DNA of 64,000 nucleotides from positions 27,161 through 91,160 of the forward strand of contig PBMF01000028.1 in the NCBI GenBank assembly GCA_002721995.1. Reading direction: 5' to 3'. The position numbers and the translations under genes were made by a program. Below are positions 39,273 to 47,728 of this stretch, piece after piece (the first letter of the stretch is position 1; each line of letters opens with the position of its first letter). The notes below the pieces were generated by a model that was not told where the DNA came from, did no database searches, and was given only the letters and a program-made list of their open reading frames with translations. This DNA comes from Chloroflexota bacterium. GTDB lineage: Bacteria; Chloroflexota; Dehalococcoidia; Lucifugimonadales; UBA3495.

Positions 39273-40484
39273 ATGGGACTGGACATGGGACAGACGGTCC
39301 TGCAATTGGACCAGTTCACCCAGTCGGTCCGTGGGGATAGCGACGCCCGGGAACAACGGCTCACTGCCCTGCTCAACTCAGCCGCCGGCATCGACCCCGA
39401 CACCGCGGCAGCAAAGACCGGCGACACCAAAGAACGCCCCTACCTGGCTGCGGAAGTACAAGAATCCTTGCTGGGCGCCTACCCACCGCCGGAGACACCG
39501 GCCGACTGGGTTGTGGCCGGGGTGGACGGGTCCCACATCGACGTTGACCGCCACCTACCGGTGGCGTGCTACCTGCTGAATTTCGGCGGCTGTGTGCTGA
39601 CCTACGGCTCCAAGCCCGACGCCACCTTGTTCAGCGAACCCCATCTGGCCACCGCGCCGGAAGAACTCTATATCTCCAATCCCAAAGACGAGAACCAGGA
39701 GGAGCTGGTCAGCGGCACCATCCTTGGGCTGGTGCGATCGGTAAAAGAACTTGAGACACTGGCCAACACCGTGGAGCAGTGCCCGCCGGACCTCCCAGTG
39801 CTGGGATTGGTTGACGGCTCCCTGGTCATGTGGCCCCTTTCCAGCCAGACCTACCGCTCCTACGTGAGCGACGAAATCATCGGGGAGGGCCTGCTCCCAG
39901 CCATGAAGCGGCTGGAAAAGCTGTCCGATTCCCGGCCCGTGGCCCTGGCCGCCTACGTGTCCTACCCCCGAAGCACCGAGGTGGTGAACGCCGTACGCTG
40001 CTCCCTGTGCCCCCACGACCTGGGCGTCTGCACCCAGTCATGCAACAACCGGCGGTCCACCCAGCAACCCTGCTCCGGGGCCAACGACTTTCTGGACCGG
40101 GACCTGTTCCAAGAGCTGCTGGAGCCAGGCTGGCGGTCGCCGGTCTACAAGACCAATTCGTCCGTCTCCCGGGAGTCCTACGACGAGGCCAACAAGGTCC
40201 ATTTCTTTTACGTGAACGCCGGCGAGGAGATCGGCCGCGTGGAAGTCCCCCAGTGGGTGGCCAAGAACGATACCCTGCTGTCTCTGGCCCACGGGCTGGT
40301 CTGGGACCAGTGCCAGCGGGGTCAGGGCTACCCGGTGGCCATCTCCGAGTCCCACGAGCAGGCCGTCATCAACGCCGGAGACCGTCGAGTGTTTCGGCGC
40401 ATGCTGACCGACTCCCTGGAACGCCAGGGCCTCTCCGCCGCCACCTCCCAGAAAGACCGCTCCAAACGCTCCCCCTGGGTATAA
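39273..40484 (+). CDS. NurA domain nuclease
   Basis: WVVAGVDGSHIDVDRHLPVACYLLNFGGCVLTYG, VLGLVDGSLVMWPL; C-terminal catalytic region. Confidence 0.8.
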   Translation: MGLDMGQTVLQLDQFTQSVRGDSDAREQRLTALLNSAAGIDPDTAAAKTGDTKERPYLAAEVQESLLGAYPPPETPADWVVAGVDGSHIDVDRHLPVACYLLNFGGCVLTYGSKPDATLFSEPHLATAPEELYISNPKDENQEELVSGTILGLVRSVKELETLANTVEQCPPDLPVLGLVDGSLVMWPLSSQTYRSYVSDEIIGEGLLPAMKRLEKLSDSRPVALAAYVSYPRSTEVVNAVRCSLCPHDLGVCTQSCNNRRSTQQPCSGANDFLDRDLFQELLEPGWRSPVYKTNSSVSRESYDEANKVHFFYVNAGEEIGRVEVPQWVAKNDTLLSLAHGLVWDQCQRGQGYPVAISESHEQAVINAGDRRVFRRMLTDSLERQGLSAATSQKDRSKRSPWV

Positions 40485-40489
40485 AAAGT

Positions 40490-40529
40490 CCCTTCCCCCG
40501 CCTGCGGGGGAAGGTTAGAATGGGGGAAA
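40490..40529. repeat. Short REP-like element CCTTCCCCCGCCTGCGGGGGAAGG
   Basis: Perfect hairpin ccttcccccgcctgcgggggaagg followed by ttagaatgggggaa. Confidence 0.65.
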
Positions 40530-40587
40530 CATTGCTCATCCACCATCCTCCAATTGATCAGCCCACCACCCCCACAGGAGTCCCAAC

Positions 40588-41562
40588 ATGCTAACCACCC
40601 GCCTCTGCACCCTGTTGGGAATAGACTTCCCCATCATGAACGCCCCCATGTCCGGCACCGCCTCCGCCGCTCTGGCCGCCGAAGTCTCCAGGGCCGGCGG
40701 GTTCGGAATGATTGGCGCCGGTGCAAGCCCGGACTCGGCCTGGGTGATGGAGCAGATAGACGCCGTCCGTGCCAAGACCGACGCCCCCTTTGGGGTGGGG
40801 TTCATATCGTCGGCCTCGGGACTGGAAAAGGTCATCCAGTCGACCATCGACGCCAAGGTTTCCGCTGTGTGGAACTCCTTCACCGACCCCACCTGGCTCA
40901 TCAACCAGGCAAGGGGCAGCGGCGTTAAGGTCTTCGCCCAGGTGCAGTCCATGGACCACGCCCGAAAGGCCGTGGAGGCCGGGGCCGATGTGATAATCGC
41001 CCAGGGCAGCGAGGCCGGTGGGCACACCAGCCATCTGGGCACCATGTCCTTCGCCCGGGCGGTGGTGAAGATCTCGGGGGACATACCGGTGGTGGCAGCC
41101 GGCGGCATCGGTGACGGTTCCGGCATGGCCGCCGCGCTGATGTTGGGCGCTGAGGGCGTCTGCTTAGGCACTCGGTTCGTGGCCAGCTTGGAGTGGGCGG
41201 GTCCCGAATGGGCCAAGGGGCAGGTGGTACTGGTGGAGGGCGACGACACCATACTCACCAAGGTCTACGACCTGGTGACCGGCGCCCCCTTCCCCGAAGG
41301 CGTGGGTGACCGGGTGATCTCCAATATCTTCACCGACACCTGGCACGGGAGGGAAGGGGAAATGATGGCCCGGCAGACCGAGCTGGCCGAGGACATCGCC
41401 GCCGCCAGTTCCGCCGGAGATGCCACCAAAGCCCCGGTGCGGGCGGGAGGGGCGTCCGGACTGATCCAGTCCATCGAGCCCGCGTCCTACATCCTCCGGG
41501 AGATCATGTCCCAGGCCGAAGACGTGCTCAGGAACCGGGCTTCCAGCCTGCTCAACCTGTAG
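40588..41562 (+). CDS. Nitronate monooxygenase (2-nitropropane dioxygenase family)
   Basis: LLGIDFPIMNAPMSGTAS, QGSEAGGHTSHLGTMSF, VVAAGGIGDGSGMAAALMLGAEGVCLGTRFVAS. Confidence 0.9.
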   Translation: MLTTRLCTLLGIDFPIMNAPMSGTASAALAAEVSRAGGFGMIGAGASPDSAWVMEQIDAVRAKTDAPFGVGFISSASGLEKVIQSTIDAKVSAVWNSFTDPTWLINQARGSGVKVFAQVQSMDHARKAVEAGADVIIAQGSEAGGHTSHLGTMSFARAVVKISGDIPVVAAGGIGDGSGMAAALMLGAEGVCLGTRFVASLEWAGPEWAKGQVVLVEGDDTILTKVYDLVTGAPFPEGVGDRVISNIFTDTWHGREGEMMARQTELAEDIAAASSAGDATKAPVRAGGASGLIQSIEPASYILREIMSQAEDVLRNRASSLLNL

Positions 41563-41596
41563 GACACGGCCCACCGACACCAACCGTGCCTCCTCT

Positions 41597-41670
41597 GTCA
41601 TTCTGAGGAGGTACTACGAAGAATCTGCCGGCCCGCGGCTGGGCAGACCTTTGGCTTCACTCAGGGTGAC
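41597..41670. repeat. Dispersed intergenic repeat, copy D (degenerate)
   Basis: gtcattctgaggaggtactacgaagaatctgcc ... cttcactcagggtgac. Confidence 0.7.
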
Positions 41671-41714
41671 ATCGTGGAGACGTTGCTCGGTATGAGCGCC
41701 AGGCTCACTGGGCG

Positions 41715-42914
41715 TCAGGGCAGCCCCAGGTACTCCGCCAAGTCTTCCGTCCGGTCGAACTCGGCCACCGTCTTGAGAAACTCACCAATGGTATCGGTGC
41801 CCGCGTGGACCTCGTCCAACTGTCCGCCGATGGGACTGACCGAGGCCGGACCGGTGGCGTACGACCCGTGGAAGGCGAAGAACGCCTGGTTCAGCTTCCG
41901 TATGAAGTAGCCATTCTCGTCCAGGTACTCCCGCCGCCCCTCCATGTAGGACTCAGCCTCCTCAATCTTGCCCTCGGCCAGCAGGGCCTCGGCCTGTGTC
42001 CGCGTCTCCCGCATGGCCGCCGTGAAGTCGAACCGGTCCGGGTCCACTGGTCCTTCTGAGGCTGGTTCGCGGTGTATGACTTCCCCGGTCATAGCCTCTA
42101 GCGCCCGGTCCCCGATGATTTCGCCCCCGATGGTGGCCACCGTCTCGTTGATGGTGGTCATGTCCGCGTTGTCCCAGAAATGCTGTCCCAGGGGCTGGAA
42201 GAAGAGCCAGTGGTGCAGCCATTCGTGGGCTGTAATCACCAGGGCGCCGTGCAGTGAGCCGGAGTCAGAGACCACACTGGGGTACGTAGCCACCCCGCCG
42301 GTGTTGACGATGATGGCCGAAACGTCCTCTTCCTGGAAGACCAACTCCTCCAGCCGCTCCCGTTCGGCGTCATCTATACCGGGTTTGAGCAGGGTGGTGC
42401 TGGTCTGGACGATCTGGTCTCTTGGAGAGCGTACCAGGACGCCGGGCGAACGGGCGTAGACCGTGTCCACCGGCGGGAAGATGACGCCGATGCGCGACGA
42501 GAAACCCTCCTCCACCAGGACAGAACTGATCTCCGACTCCAGTGTCTCTTCCACCCTGGGCTGTATCTCCCGCCTTCTCTCTCTTAAGTCGGCGATCTCA
42601 TCAGCCAGTCCCCCGTCATCACCTTCCGCAGCCAGCCTCTTCTCCAGGTCTCTGATCTGGCCGCCCAGTTCGAAAAACTCCTGGGCCAGGGCGATTCGTT
42701 CTTCCCGGGAAGGTTCTGAGTTCCACGGCAGGATATCCTGGAACTTCTCTACCCACTTATCGCTGAAGTGGGCTAACTCCCAGCGAAGCAGGCTGTATTT
42801 GTGGGGAGCGATGGCCACTTCACTGGCCGATGGGTTACCGCTGCCGTTGGCAGCACCCAACAGCACCAGGGTGACCACAGACAGGAGGAACAACCGTTTT
42901 GCCATCTTGAGCAC
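41715..42914 (-). CDS. Exported HEXXH metalloprotease-like protein
   Basis: N-terminal signal-like LFLLSVVTLVLLGAANG; ITAHEWLHHWLFF (HEXXH) and MTTINETVATIGGEIIG downstream. Confidence 0.6.
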   Translation of the reverse strand: MLKMAKRLFLLSVVTLVLLGAANGSGNPSASEVAIAPHKYSLLRWELAHFSDKWVEKFQDILPWNSEPSREERIALAQEFFELGGQIRDLEKRLAAEGDDGGLADEIADLRERRREIQPRVEETLESEISSVLVEEGFSSRIGVIFPPVDTVYARSPGVLVRSPRDQIVQTSTTLLKPGIDDAERERLEELVFQEEDVSAIIVNTGGVATYPSVVSDSGSLHGALVITAHEWLHHWLFFQPLGQHFWDNADMTTINETVATIGGEIIGDRALEAMTGEVIHREPASEGPVDPDRFDFTAAMRETRTQAEALLAEGKIEEAESYMEGRREYLDENGYFIRKLNQAFFAFHGSYATGPASVSPIGGQLDEVHAGTDTIGEFLKTVAEFDRTEDLAEYLGLP

Positions 42915-42929
42915 GGGGAAGATAGCTGC

Positions 42930-44096
42930 CTAAGCCAGCACCCGGTATCGGTAGCTGGACTCCAACAGGTCACCCTCCTGGAAGCGGTTGAACCGCAAGG
43001 GCGAGATGTCCACCGAACTGGCCTTTCCCTCCACGATCAACTCCGCCATGGTCACGCCGATCATGGGGGACAGCTTGAACCCGTGGCCGCTGAAACCGAT
43101 GGCGCAGTAGAGCCCTTCAATGCCAGGCACCGCGTCCAGAATGGGGTGCCAGTCGGGCGTGGTAGTGAAGAGCCCCGACCAGCCCCGGCGGAACTCCGCC
43201 TCTGCCATGGCGGGTATCCGGTGGGCCAGGCAGGAAAGCGCCTCGGCCATCACATCCATATCCACACCCTGGTTGTAGGTCTCCAGGTCATCGTCACCAT
43301 CGGGGCCAAAGCCCATCATGGTCTGTTCACGGCCGTCGGGGCGAAAGGAGAATGACTGGGCGATATCCCCCACCATTGGATGCAGGGGCAATTTGTCCAC
43401 GGGCCGGCTCAGGGACGCCACCTGATGACGCACGGGCACCAGCGGGACGTCCACGCCCACCTGGGCCAACACGCCCTTGGACCAGGGGCCCGATGCCACA
43501 ACGGCGACCGGTGTCTCCACCCGTCCCTGTTCGGTCACAACAGCCCTGACCTTGCAGCCCTCAACCTCGATTGCCGAGGCGGCGTTCCGCAGGGAGACCT
43601 CGGCGCCCATCTCCCGAGCCCGGATGCCGTAGGAAGTGGTGACCATGTGGGCGTCGGCATAACCCGATTGGGGCTCCCAGGCCATCACCTCATCGTCACT
43701 CACCGAGACCATTGGAGCGATGTCCCGGAGGTCGTCGGCGGTGACCTGCATGGTATCGATACCCAATTGGTACTGCAAGGCCACGTTGCGCTCCAGTCCT
43801 CCCCTATCCTCTTCCTTCACCACCACCAAATAACCCGTCTCCACAAACCCCGATTCGCCGCCCACCACTTCACCGAAGTGGGTGAATATTCCCAGGCTCT
43901 CCCAGGCCATGGTGGCGGTAACCGGGTTGGAATAGTGCATCCGGCAGATGGTCTGGGAGCGGCCGGTGGAACCGGAACCCAGCACGTCTTTCTCCACCAG
44001 CAGGGTGTCGGTCACGCCCAGACGGCCCAGATTGAAGAGCAAACTGGTCCCGATGACCCCGCCGCCTATAACCACTACGTCAGCCGTGGCTTTCAT
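42930..44096 (-). CDS. FAD-dependent oxidoreductase (DAO/sarcosine oxidase beta-like)
   Basis: ADVVVIGGGVIGTSLLFNLGRLGVTDTLLVEKDVLGSGSTGRS; YCAIGFSGHGFKLSPMIG. Confidence 0.9.
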   Translation of the reverse strand: MKATADVVVIGGGVIGTSLLFNLGRLGVTDTLLVEKDVLGSGSTGRSQTICRMHYSNPVTATMAWESLGIFTHFGEVVGGESGFVETGYLVVVKEEDRGGLERNVALQYQLGIDTMQVTADDLRDIAPMVSVSDDEVMAWEPQSGYADAHMVTTSYGIRAREMGAEVSLRNAASAIEVEGCKVRAVVTEQGRVETPVAVVASGPWSKGVLAQVGVDVPLVPVRHQVASLSRPVDKLPLHPMVGDIAQSFSFRPDGREQTMMGFGPDGDDDLETYNQGVDMDVMAEALSCLAHRIPAMAEAEFRRGWSGLFTTTPDWHPILDAVPGIEGLYCAIGFSGHGFKLSPMIGVTMAELIVEGKASSVDISPLRFNRFQEGDLLESSYRYRVLA

Positions 44097-44208
44097 GGTC
44101 TTCTGCCTCCGTCACGCGCCTTCATTACCGTCCTGACTATACAGCGATACAAAACATAATTGAACACTGGCATAATTTTGCCCATCGTCCACCTTGCAAT
44201 TACGCCTG

Positions 44209-44237
44209 TTGACAGTTGTCGACCCCAAGAGTAGACT
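44209..44237 (+). promoter_or_regulatory. Promoter of sulfite reductase operon
   Basis: TTGACA (44209-44214), 17-nt spacer, TAGACT (44232-44237). Confidence 0.65.
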
Positions 44238-44245
44238 TTACCGAG

Positions 44246-44302
44246 ATGCTGAAGTTGGACGGCAACCTCTGCGCTTGTTGTTGTATCTGTCCCCGTACAT
44301 AG
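44246..44302 (+). CDS. Putative leaderless poly-cysteine leader peptide MLKLDGNLCACCCICPRT
   Basis: ATG CTG AAG TTG GAC GGC AAC CTC TGC GCT TGT TGT TGT ATC TGT CCC CGT ACA TAG; 5 Cys in 18 codons; ATG lies 8 nt after the -10. Confidence 0.65.
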   Translation: MLKLDGNLCACCCICPRT

Positions 44303-44353
44303 GGAACAGGTAACCTTCTGCGTTAACTAAACAAACACCACCAGGTACCCCTG

Positions 44354-44387
44354 AACCCACCGATGCGATTTTGGTGGGTTTTTATTT
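44354..44387 (+). terminator. Intrinsic terminator (attenuator) upstream of sulfite reductase
   Basis: AACCCACC (44354-44361) / GGTGGGTT (44373-44380), perfect 8-bp stem, 11-nt loop, then tttattt; located before the gene, not after one. Confidence 0.75.
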
Positions 44388-44414
44388 GCCCAGGATTTTG
44401 GAGGACAATACACC

Positions 44415-46277
44415 TTGACTAGCCAGACCTCAACCGGACAGGAAAAGACCCAGGAAGCCATCTACGAAGAGAGCTTGGAACTCTCGAAGAATACCCAGAC
44501 CATCATTCCCTTCATGGACGATGAGATTGTGCGGTTGGAGGAGGAGTCGGCGGCATTCGTGGCCGGCCAGAGGGAGATCACCGAGTTCACACCCTTCCGT
44601 TTGAAACAAGGTGTGTACGGCCAACGCCAGGCCGGTGTGCAGATGATTCGCGTGAAGATTCCCGGCGGCATCATCACTCCGGAAGCCATGGACGCCTTGG
44701 GCGAACTGACCTCCAAATACGCTCCCTTGGGCAAGGGCCACATCACCACCAGAGAGAACTTCCAGTTCCACCACATCCCCCTGGACCAGTGCCCGGACGC
44801 TCTGCGTCTCATCGGCGCGGCCGGCCTCAGCACCCGTGAGGCGTGCGGCAACGTGGTGCGGAACGTGGTGGGAGCGCCCACTGCGGGCATATGCGCCTCT
44901 GAGGTCTTCGACCCCACGCCCTATCTGGCGGCCTTCGTCCGTTTCGCGGTCCGCCATCCCCTGACCCAGAACTTCCCACGGAAGTTCAAGTCAGCCTTCA
45001 CCGGCTGCGACGACCATGACCATGTGGCCGCGGCCATTCAGGACCTGACCTACGTGTCCCAGATTCGCGTGGAGAACGGCGTCGAGAAACGCGGCTTCAA
45101 GGTGTTCGTCGGCGGCGGCACGTCCATCATGCCCCGTCTGGCGAAACCCCTCTATGAATTCCTGCCGGAGGAAGACTATCTCCGGCTGGCCCTGGCCCTG
45201 TTCACCGTCTTCAACAACGCAGATATGTTGCGCAAGAACCGGATGATGGCCCGCCTGAAGGTCCTCATCGACCGCATCGGCCTGGACGAGTTCAAGGGCC
45301 TGGTGGAAGCAGAGTTGGAGAAGATCGGACCCATCGACCCCACGCCCTGGATGAACGTGGAAGAGATGATGCGGGAGACCCCGCCCGCCCTGGCCGCCAA
45401 TGGCAACGGCCACAGCAACGGTCACAACGGGAACAACGGGAACAACGACTACGACACCTGGCGCGCCACCAACGTGGAAGCCCAGAAACAGGACGGCTAC
45501 TACGCCGTGCACGTCAAGCCAGACCGCGGCAACATAACCGCCAGCCAGTTTCACAGCCTGGCTGACATCATCCGCAAGTACACCAGCGGGCGGGCCCGCA
45601 CCAGCCAGGAGCAGAACCTGGTGCTCCGGTTCATCCCCGAGCATTCCCTGCCCGATGTATTCGACGCACTGACCGAGATCGACCTGGCCGAAGCCAACGC
45701 CAACTCCATCACCAACGTCGTCTCCTGCCCTGGCACCGATAGCTGCAAGCTGGGCATCACGTCCTCCATGGGCCTGGCCGGCGCTCTGAAACAAGAAATG
45801 AGCAACTGGAACGGCCTGCTCCAAGACGAGGGTGTCAACGACATCCGCATCAAGATGAGCGGCTGCCCCAACGGCTGCGGACTCCACCACATCGCCAACA
45901 TCGGCTTCCACGGCGGGGCCGTGAAGGGCGCCGAGGGCCAGCAGATCCCGGCCTACGAGATGTTCCTGGGCGGAAACTACGGCGACCACAAGGTCACCGA
46001 CTCCCGCATCGGCACCCGCATACCCCTGGTCAAGATTCCCGCCAAGTCGGTGCCCGGCGTCCTGAAAGACGTGGTCACCTACTACAAGGACAACCGCTCC
46101 GGCGGCGAGAGCTTCAACCAGTTCCTCGACCGCGTCGGTGTGGAAGAACTGACCGAAGTCGCGTCCAAGGCCCAGCAGGCCGCCGCCGACGCAACTCCCG
46201 GCTCTGATCTCTACATCGACTGGGAACGCTCCAACCAGTACGTACTGGAACGGGGCGAAGGCGAGTGCGCCGTCTAG
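44415..46277 (+). CDS. Nitrite/sulfite reductase (siroheme, 4Fe-4S)
   Basis: TTG start with ggagga SD; GKGHITTRENFQFHHIPLD, CPGTDSCKLGITSSMGLAG, MSGCPNGCGLHHIANIGFHG siroheme/4Fe-4S motifs. Confidence 0.92.
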   Translation: MTSQTSTGQEKTQEAIYEESLELSKNTQTIIPFMDDEIVRLEEESAAFVAGQREITEFTPFRLKQGVYGQRQAGVQMIRVKIPGGIITPEAMDALGELTSKYAPLGKGHITTRENFQFHHIPLDQCPDALRLIGAAGLSTREACGNVVRNVVGAPTAGICASEVFDPTPYLAAFVRFAVRHPLTQNFPRKFKSAFTGCDDHDHVAAAIQDLTYVSQIRVENGVEKRGFKVFVGGGTSIMPRLAKPLYEFLPEEDYLRLALALFTVFNNADMLRKNRMMARLKVLIDRIGLDEFKGLVEAELEKIGPIDPTPWMNVEEMMRETPPALAANGNGHSNGHNGNNGNNDYDTWRATNVEAQKQDGYYAVHVKPDRGNITASQFHSLADIIRKYTSGRARTSQEQNLVLRFIPEHSLPDVFDALTEIDLAEANANSITNVVSCPGTDSCKLGITSSMGLAGALKQEMSNWNGLLQDEGVNDIRIKMSGCPNGCGLHHIANIGFHGGAVKGAEGQQIPAYEMFLGGNYGDHKVTDSRIGTRIPLVKIPAKSVPGVLKDVVTYYKDNRSGGESFNQFLDRVGVEELTEVASKAQQAAADATPGSDLYIDWERSNQYVLERGEGECAV

Positions 46278-46289
46278 AGCAGCCCTGAT

Positions 46290-47111
46290 TTGCCAGCATC
46301 CCTAAAAGGAAAAACCGTCGCTTACGTCGAGGCCCGCATGCTCTCCGAGATGGGGGCCTTGATAGAGCGTCACGGCGGCACCCCCTACGCAGCGCCGGTT
46401 CTCCAGGAAGTGCACCTGGGAGACACTCCCGAGGTAATCTCCCTGGTGGACGATGTCTGCTCCAGGGTGGTCCAGGTAATGGTCTTCCAGACCGGAGTCG
46501 GCACCAAAGCCCTCTTCGACAGCGCCGAGTCCCTGGGCAAAGAGTCCCAGGTGCTGGACGCCCTGGCCAACCTCACGGTCATATCCCGCAGCCCCAAGCC
46601 CTCTGCCGTGCTGCGCCGCAAAAATGTCCACATCGACCACATGCCGCCCGAGCCATTCACCTCCAATGACCTCATCGAAACCATAGGAGGGTTGGAGCTC
46701 AGCGGAAAGTCGGTGGCCATCCAGGCCTACGGCGGCCCCAACGGCCTGCTCACACGCACACTCAGAGAGCGGGGCGCCACGGTGCGGGAGGTCTCCACCT
46801 ACACCTGGGGAATGCCCGAGGACACAGCGCCGGTGCTGGCGATGATTGAGGACCTGGACCAGGGGTCCATTGACGCCCTGGCATTCACCAGCCAGCCCCA
46901 GATTGGCAACCTCATCGCCATCGCCGCCCAGACCGGGAAAGAGGAATCACTCCGTAATAGCCTGGCGCGGGAGTCCCTAGTTGTGGCATCGGTCGGCCCG
47001 GTCACCACCAAACGTATGTTGGATGCGGGCATCAAGGTGGACGTTGAGCCGGACCACCCTCATATGGGCAACCTGGTACTAGCCTTGGCCGACCGTCTCA
47101 ACCCGGACTAA
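46290..47111 (+). CDS. hemD: Uroporphyrinogen-III synthase
   Basis: GKTVAYVEARMLSEMGALIERHGGTPYAAPVL; VVQVMVFQTGVGTKALFDSA; ALAFTSQPQIGNLIAIA; VVASVGPVTTKRMLDAGIKVDVEPDHPHMGNLV. Confidence 0.85.
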   Translation: MPASLKGKTVAYVEARMLSEMGALIERHGGTPYAAPVLQEVHLGDTPEVISLVDDVCSRVVQVMVFQTGVGTKALFDSAESLGKESQVLDALANLTVISRSPKPSAVLRRKNVHIDHMPPEPFTSNDLIETIGGLELSGKSVAIQAYGGPNGLLTRTLRERGATVREVSTYTWGMPEDTAPVLAMIEDLDQGSIDALAFTSQPQIGNLIAIAAQTGKEESLRNSLARESLVVASVGPVTTKRMLDAGIKVDVEPDHPHMGNLVLALADRLNPD

Positions 47112-47126
47112 TAACCCTGACCAGAC

Positions 47127-47166
47127 AAAAAGAAAGGGGCGGCCTACGGCCGCCCTTTTCTTTTTC
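47127..47166 (+). terminator. Rho-independent terminator after hemD
   Basis: AAAAAGAAAGGGGCGGCC tac GGCCGCCCTTTTCTTTTT. Confidence 0.9.
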
Positions 47167-47187
47167 TTCTCTTTGGCGAAGTTCGAG

Positions 47188-47592
47188 CTAACTCTTCATC
47201 CAACGCTTGAACTTCTCCCACGGCGATTCAGCCGGCTCTTCCAATGACTCTCCCCGCCACCGTTTTTCCACGGTGATGTTCCTTGGCGTGATGAAGAAGA
47301 GCAGGTAACCAACAACCAACAGGGCCAGTCCAACCCAGATCAGGACCCAAATCTGCAATAGGGCCGTGATGATGAATACGACCAGACCGGTCATCAAGAC
47401 CTTGCCCGGCGTTATGGTCGGAAAACCACCCCTGGAGGTTGAAACAGAGGCCTTGCTGGGTGTGAAAGAGCGGCTCACAGACCTGGGACGTTCCTCCGCC
47501 GGTCTTTCCATCTCGCCCACAGCCTCGTCGGGGGCGACTTCCCCGGCGCGCTCGAGAATCTCTTCGATTTCTTTTTGGTATTTGTCGGCCAT
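47188..47592 (-). CDS. Small membrane protein
   Basis: Two-TM segment VLMTGLVVFIITALLQIWVLIWVGLALLVVGYLLFF. Confidence 0.6.
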   Translation of the reverse strand: MADKYQKEIEEILERAGEVAPDEAVGEMERPAEERPRSVSRSFTPSKASVSTSRGGFPTITPGKVLMTGLVVFIITALLQIWVLIWVGLALLVVGYLLFFITPRNITVEKRWRGESLEEPAESPWEKFKRWMKS

Positions 47593-47728
47593 AAGAACCG
47601 GGGTTGGACAATGCCTCTTAAACCGCTAATTAGCAACCACAATTATACAGCACATAATCATTAGCGGGAAGGGATTAGTCTACGCCTGTACAGGCACGAA
47701 TTTCCGGCGTGTAAAGGCCGCGTCGGGA

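Noticed and set aside
44160-44415. T-box or SAM riboswitch as the explanation of the sulfite reductase leader
   Set aside because: No recognisable T-box sequence or SAM riboswitch core seen by eye; the Cys-rich ORF plus terminator is a more direct fit. A covariance-model scan (Rfam) would settle it.
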